Below the pieces are notes generated by a model. The model had not been told where the DNA came from. It saw only the letters and a list, made by a program, of their open reading frames with translations, and ran no database searches. Positions 36,781 to 39,122 of a DNA stretch of 39,122 nt are shown piece after piece. Made by a program: the position numbers and the translations under genes. The DNA comes from Weissella viridescens (lineage in GTDB: Bacteria; Bacillota; Bacilli; Lactobacillales; Lactobacillaceae): contig NZ_JQBM01000002.1 of assembly GCF_001437355.1 (NCBI RefSeq), positions 116,518-155,639 on the forward strand, written 5' to 3'. Position 1 is the stretch's first letter. Every line of letters starts with the position of its first letter.

Positions 36781-37431
36781 ATGATTGTATTATCGGGAAC
36801 AATTGGAGCTGGTAAAACCAGTCTCACCACAATGCTAGCTGAGCATTTGGGTAGCAATGCCTACTACGAATCAGTGGATGACAATCCAATTTTGCCATTA
36901 TTTTATGATGATCCAAAACGCTATGGGTTCTTATTGCAAAATTATTTTTTGAATAAGCGTTTGGAAAGTATCAAAGAGGCACAGACAAGTCCTTTGAATG
37001 TGATTGACCGTTCCATTTATGAAGATCGTCTTTTATTTCAGCTAAATGCTGATTTGGGACGTGCGACACAAATTGAAGCCAGCACGTATAGCGACTTGTT
37101 GAACAACATGATGGAGCAAGTCGATACATCCTCCGATGCACAAACGAAGGATCCGGACTTGCTGATTCATATTTCGGTTAGTTTTGAGACAATGCTTGAA
37201 CGGATTAAGCGGCGTGGGCGTGATTTTGAACAAATTGAAAATGACCCATCACTGTATGAGTACTATAAGGAACTCACAGAACGTTATACAAAGTGGTTTG
37301 AAGCGTATGACCGATCACCTAAGTTACAAATTGACGGTGATAAATATGATTTCGTTGAAGATGAAGCCGCAGCACAAGCAGTCTTAAAGCAAGTTGATGA
37401 TGCTTTAGCTGAGTTAAATCTAAAGGCCTAA
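36781..37431 (+). CDS. Deoxynucleoside kinase (dAdo/dGuo kinase-like)
   Basis: 216 residues. P-loop GTIGAGKT (6-13), the DRS motif in VIDRSIYEDRLLF (76-78) and the lid RIKRRGRDFEQ near 140 identify the dNK family, which makes deoxynucleoside monophosphates from salvaged deoxynucleosides. Lactobacilli lacking ribonucleotide reductase depend on such kinases, often as dAK/dGK pairs; here only one is present. AGGACGG is the ribosome site. serS starts 19 bases downstream, so they are probably cotranscribed. Confidence 0.92.
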   Translation: MIVLSGTIGAGKTSLTTMLAEHLGSNAYYESVDDNPILPLFYDDPKRYGFLLQNYFLNKRLESIKEAQTSPLNVIDRSIYEDRLLFQLNADLGRATQIEASTYSDLLNNMMEQVDTSSDAQTKDPDLLIHISVSFETMLERIKRRGRDFEQIENDPSLYEYYKELTERYTKWFEAYDRSPKLQIDGDKYDFVEDEAAAQAVLKQVDDALAELNLKA

Positions 37432-37450
37432 TGCCAAAGGAGAAGAGTAG

Positions 37451-38737
37451 ATGATTGATTTAAAATATATCCGTAATAATCCAGAATTCGTTAAAGAACG
37501 TTTGGCAACTCGTGGAGTTGATCCAGAACAAATCGATGAATTGCTAGCAGCAGATGCAAAGCGTCGTGAAATTTTGGTCCAAACTGAAGAACTAAAGGCA
37601 CGTCGTAACAAGGTTTCTGATGAAATTGGTCTTAAGAAGCGTAACAAGGAAGATGCTTCAGATGTTATTGCTGAAATGCAAAGTGTTTCTGCCGAAATCA
37701 AGACTTTGGATGAACAAGTTGAACAATTGGATGAAAAGATTGAGCACATCGCATCGCGCTTGCCTAACATGCCAAATGAATCAATTCCTGTTGGTCCAGA
37801 TGAAGACGCCAATGTTGAAGATTACAAGGTTGGTGAAACCACAACCTTTACCTTTACACCAAAGCCACACTACGAAATCGGTGAAGATTTAGGTATCTTA
37901 GATTTCGAACGTGCTGGTAAGGTTTCAGGTTCACGTTTTGTTTACTACGTTGGTCAAGGGGCCCGCCTTGAACGTGCTGTTTATAACTTTATGTTGGACG
38001 AGCATGAAAAAGAAGGTTACACCGAAATGATTCCACCATACATCGTCAAAGACGAAGCAATGTATGGAACTGGACAATATCCAAAATTCCGTGACGATGC
38101 TTACCGTGTCGGTGCTGAAGAAGGAATGACGTTGATTCCAACGGCGGAAGTGCCATTGACAAACTACTACCGCGATGAAGTGATTGATGCTGATAAGCTA
38201 CCAATTTCAGTCACTGCTTTGACCCCAGCCTTCCGTGAAGAAGCTGGATCAGCTGGACGTGATACGCGTGGGTTGATTCGTATGCACCAATTCAACAAGG
38301 TTGAGATGGTTAAGTTTGCTAAGCCAGAACAATCATACGCTGAACTAGACAAGATGGTGGCGAACGCTGAAAATATCTTGAAGAAGCTTGATTTGCCATA
38401 TCACGTTATCACGCTTTCAACGGGAGATATGGGATTCTCAGCTGCTAAGACACATGATTTGGAAGTCTGGATGCCTGGGCAAGACCAGTATCGTGAAATT
38501 TCATCTGTTTCAAATACAGAAAGTTTCCAAGCGCGTCGTGCTCACATTCAATATCGTGATGAAAATGGTAAGTTGCAATATGTCCACACATTGAACGGTT
38601 CAGGTTTGGCCGTTGGACGTGCAGTTGCTGCTATTCTTGAAAACTATCAAAATGAAGATGGAACGGTCGATGTACCTGAAGTGTTAGTACCATACTTTGG
38701 TGCTGAAAAGATTGTCCCAGAATCAGAATTACATTAA
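37451..38737 (+). CDS. serS: Seryl-tRNA synthetase
   Basis: 428 residues, class II synthetase. The N-terminal arm (about 30-100) is a long antiparallel coiled coil that grips the tRNA-Ser variable arm. Motif 2 is [21 protein letters not shown] and motif 3 is [17 protein letters not shown]. It charges tRNA-Ser and tRNA-Sec-type acceptors with serine. AAAGGAGA lies about nine bases before the ATG. The 19-base gap to the kinase gene leaves no room for a T-box leader. A terminator follows. Confidence 0.98.
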   Translation: MIDLKYIRNNPEFVKERLATRGVDPEQIDELLAADAKRREILVQTEELKARRNKVSDEIGLKKRNKEDASDVIAEMQSVSAEIKTLDEQVEQLDEKIEHIASRLPNMPNESIPVGPDEDANVEDYKVGETTTFTFTPKPHYEIGEDLGILDFERAGKVSGSRFVYYVGQGARLERAVYNFMLDEHEKEGYTEMIPPYIVKDEAMYGTGQYPKFRDDAYRVGAEEGMTLIPTAEVPLTNYYRDEVIDADKLPISVTALTPAFREEAGSAGRDTRGLIRMHQFNKVEMVKFAKPEQSYAELDKMVANAENILKKLDLPYHVITLSTGDMGFSAAKTHDLEVWMPGQDQYREISSVSNTESFQARRAHIQYRDENGKLQYVHTLNGSGLAVGRAVAAILENYQNEDGTVDVPEVLVPYFGAEKIVPESELH

Positions 38738-38776
38738 TCAAAAAAAGCATCGCCCATGTTGGTGATGCTTTTTTGA
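38738..38776 (+). terminator. Terminator after serS
   Basis: AAAAAAGCATCGCC pairs with GGTGATGCTTTTTT (one G-U pair), loop CATGTT, with the T-tract in the right arm. Confidence 0.9.
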
Positions 38777-38805
38777 TGTTTTAAAAAATTAATTAGTGAA
38801 AAACG

Positions 38806-38834
38806 TTGACTTTGTTTGGTGGGCTTGGTATGAT
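38806..38834 (+). promoter_or_regulatory. Strong promoter of the tRNA cluster
   Basis: TTGACT (38806-38811), 17-base spacer, TATGAT (38829-38834): the best-matching promoter in the window, 43 bases before the first tRNA. Confidence 0.85.
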
Positions 38835-38877
38835 AATTAAGTTGTTTCAGGGAGTGCCTTGAAAAAACAAATGCCAT

Positions 38878-38959
38878 GCGGATGTGGCGGAACTGGCAGA
38901 CGCGCTGGATTTAGGTTCCAGTGCCTTCGGGCGTGCAGGTTCGATTCCTGTCATCCGCA
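38878..38959 (+). tRNA. tRNA-Leu (UAG)
   Basis: 82 bases. Acceptor arms GCGGATG/CATCCGC, discriminator A. Anticodon stem CTGGA/TCCAG around TTTAGGT gives anticodon TAG. A long variable arm (GTGCCTTCGGGCGT) marks a class II tRNA. T-loop GTTCGATTC. CCA is not encoded. Confidence 0.96.
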
Positions 38960-38966
38960 TTTTGAT

Positions 38967-39039
38967 GCCGACTTAGCTCAGCTGGCAGAGCACTTCACTA
39001 GTAATGAAGGGGTCGCTGGTTCGAATCCAGTAGTCGGCA
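38967..39039 (+). tRNA. tRNA-Thr (AGU)
   Basis: 73 bases. Acceptor arms GCCGACT/AGTCGGC, discriminator A, D-loop AGCTGGCAGA, anticodon stem CTTCA/TGAAG enclosing CTAGTAA, so positions 34-36 are AGT (reading ACU). A34 is unusual in a bacterial threonine tRNA. T-arm GCTGG/CCAGT around TTCGAAT. CCA is not encoded. Confidence 0.93.
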
Positions 39040-39068
39040 TTTTCATATTTATCATATGAATGGTATTT

Positions 39069-39122
39069 GCACCTATAGCGCAATTGGATAGAGTGTCTGA
39101 CTACGAATCAGAAGGTTGCAGG
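39069..39122 (+). tRNA. tRNA-Arg (ACG), cut by the window end
   Basis: 5' acceptor strand GCACCTA, D-arm GCGCAATTGGATAGAGT, anticodon stem TCTGA/TCAGA around CTACGAA gives anticodon ACG, the inosine-modified arginine tRNA. The T-arm and 3' acceptor lie beyond 39122. Confidence 0.9.

Noticed and set aside
37432..37450. T-box leader for serS
   Set aside because: Only 19 bases separate serS from the kinase gene, with no T-box sequence upstream.
38859..39059. 66-residue open frame across the tRNA cluster
   Set aside because: It runs through tRNA-Leu and tRNA-Thr; the Cys/Arg/Gly-rich translation is an artefact of tRNA sequence.

Overview
The window is a low-to-mid-GC Firmicute chromosome segment whose gene content and order (tdk-prfA-prmC-ywlC-glyA-upp, then atpBEFHAGDC, an OpuC osmolyte transporter, MurT/GatD and a heterodimeric ABC exporter) point to a lactic acid bacterium of the Lactobacillaceae. 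The protein sequences look most like Weissella or a close relative, but that genus call is from memory and has not been checked.

Layout. 1-6100 (mostly +): a histidine phosphatase, the ribosome-associated GTPase HflX, a heterodimeric ABC exporter pair and a small membrane protein. 6097-10055 (-): three tiny coupled ORFs of unknown role, then two paralogous nucleoside hydrolases and a NupC-type nucleoside transporter, which together make a nucleoside uptake and cleavage unit. A ~550-base spacer with several palindromes separates these from the divergent opuCABCD operon (10605-14131). 14212-16610: a GNAT acetyltransferase (-), a MucBP/SH3-like protein without signal peptide, and mannose-6-phosphate isomerase. 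16717-18780: murT-gatD, which amidates lipid II.

18836-21530 is the accessory part. It is AT-rich and full of fragments: a frame-disrupted polymorphic toxin ending in a barnase-like ribonuclease domain with all catalytic residues, an overlapping barstar-like immunity gene, a decayed second toxin C-terminus that can be read through two stop codons and two frameshifts, a small intact ORF that is probably its immunity gene, and a second decayed fragment. This looks like an orphan toxin/immunity cassette array between two housekeeping operons.

21583-27206 carries thymidine kinase, release factor 1 and its methyltransferase, threonylcarbamoyl-AMP synthase, serine hydroxymethyltransferase and uracil phosphoribosyltransferase. 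27317-29217 has a PNPOx-like protein and a uracil permease behind a PyrR-type attenuator. 29473-35870 is the complete eight-gene F1Fo ATP synthase operon. 35953-38737 holds a VanY-like carboxypeptidase lipoprotein, a deoxynucleoside kinase and seryl-tRNA synthetase. The window ends in a tRNA cluster (Leu-UAG, Thr-AGU, partial Arg-ACG) behind a strong promoter.

Several genes form one nucleotide-salvage theme (nucleoside hydrolases, NupC, Tdk, Upp, uracil permease, dNK). The points most worth checking are the toxin island, a MurT that has lost all four zinc-ribbon cysteines, an OpuCC whose lipobox cysteine is a tyrosine, and a tRNA-Thr with anticodon AGU.
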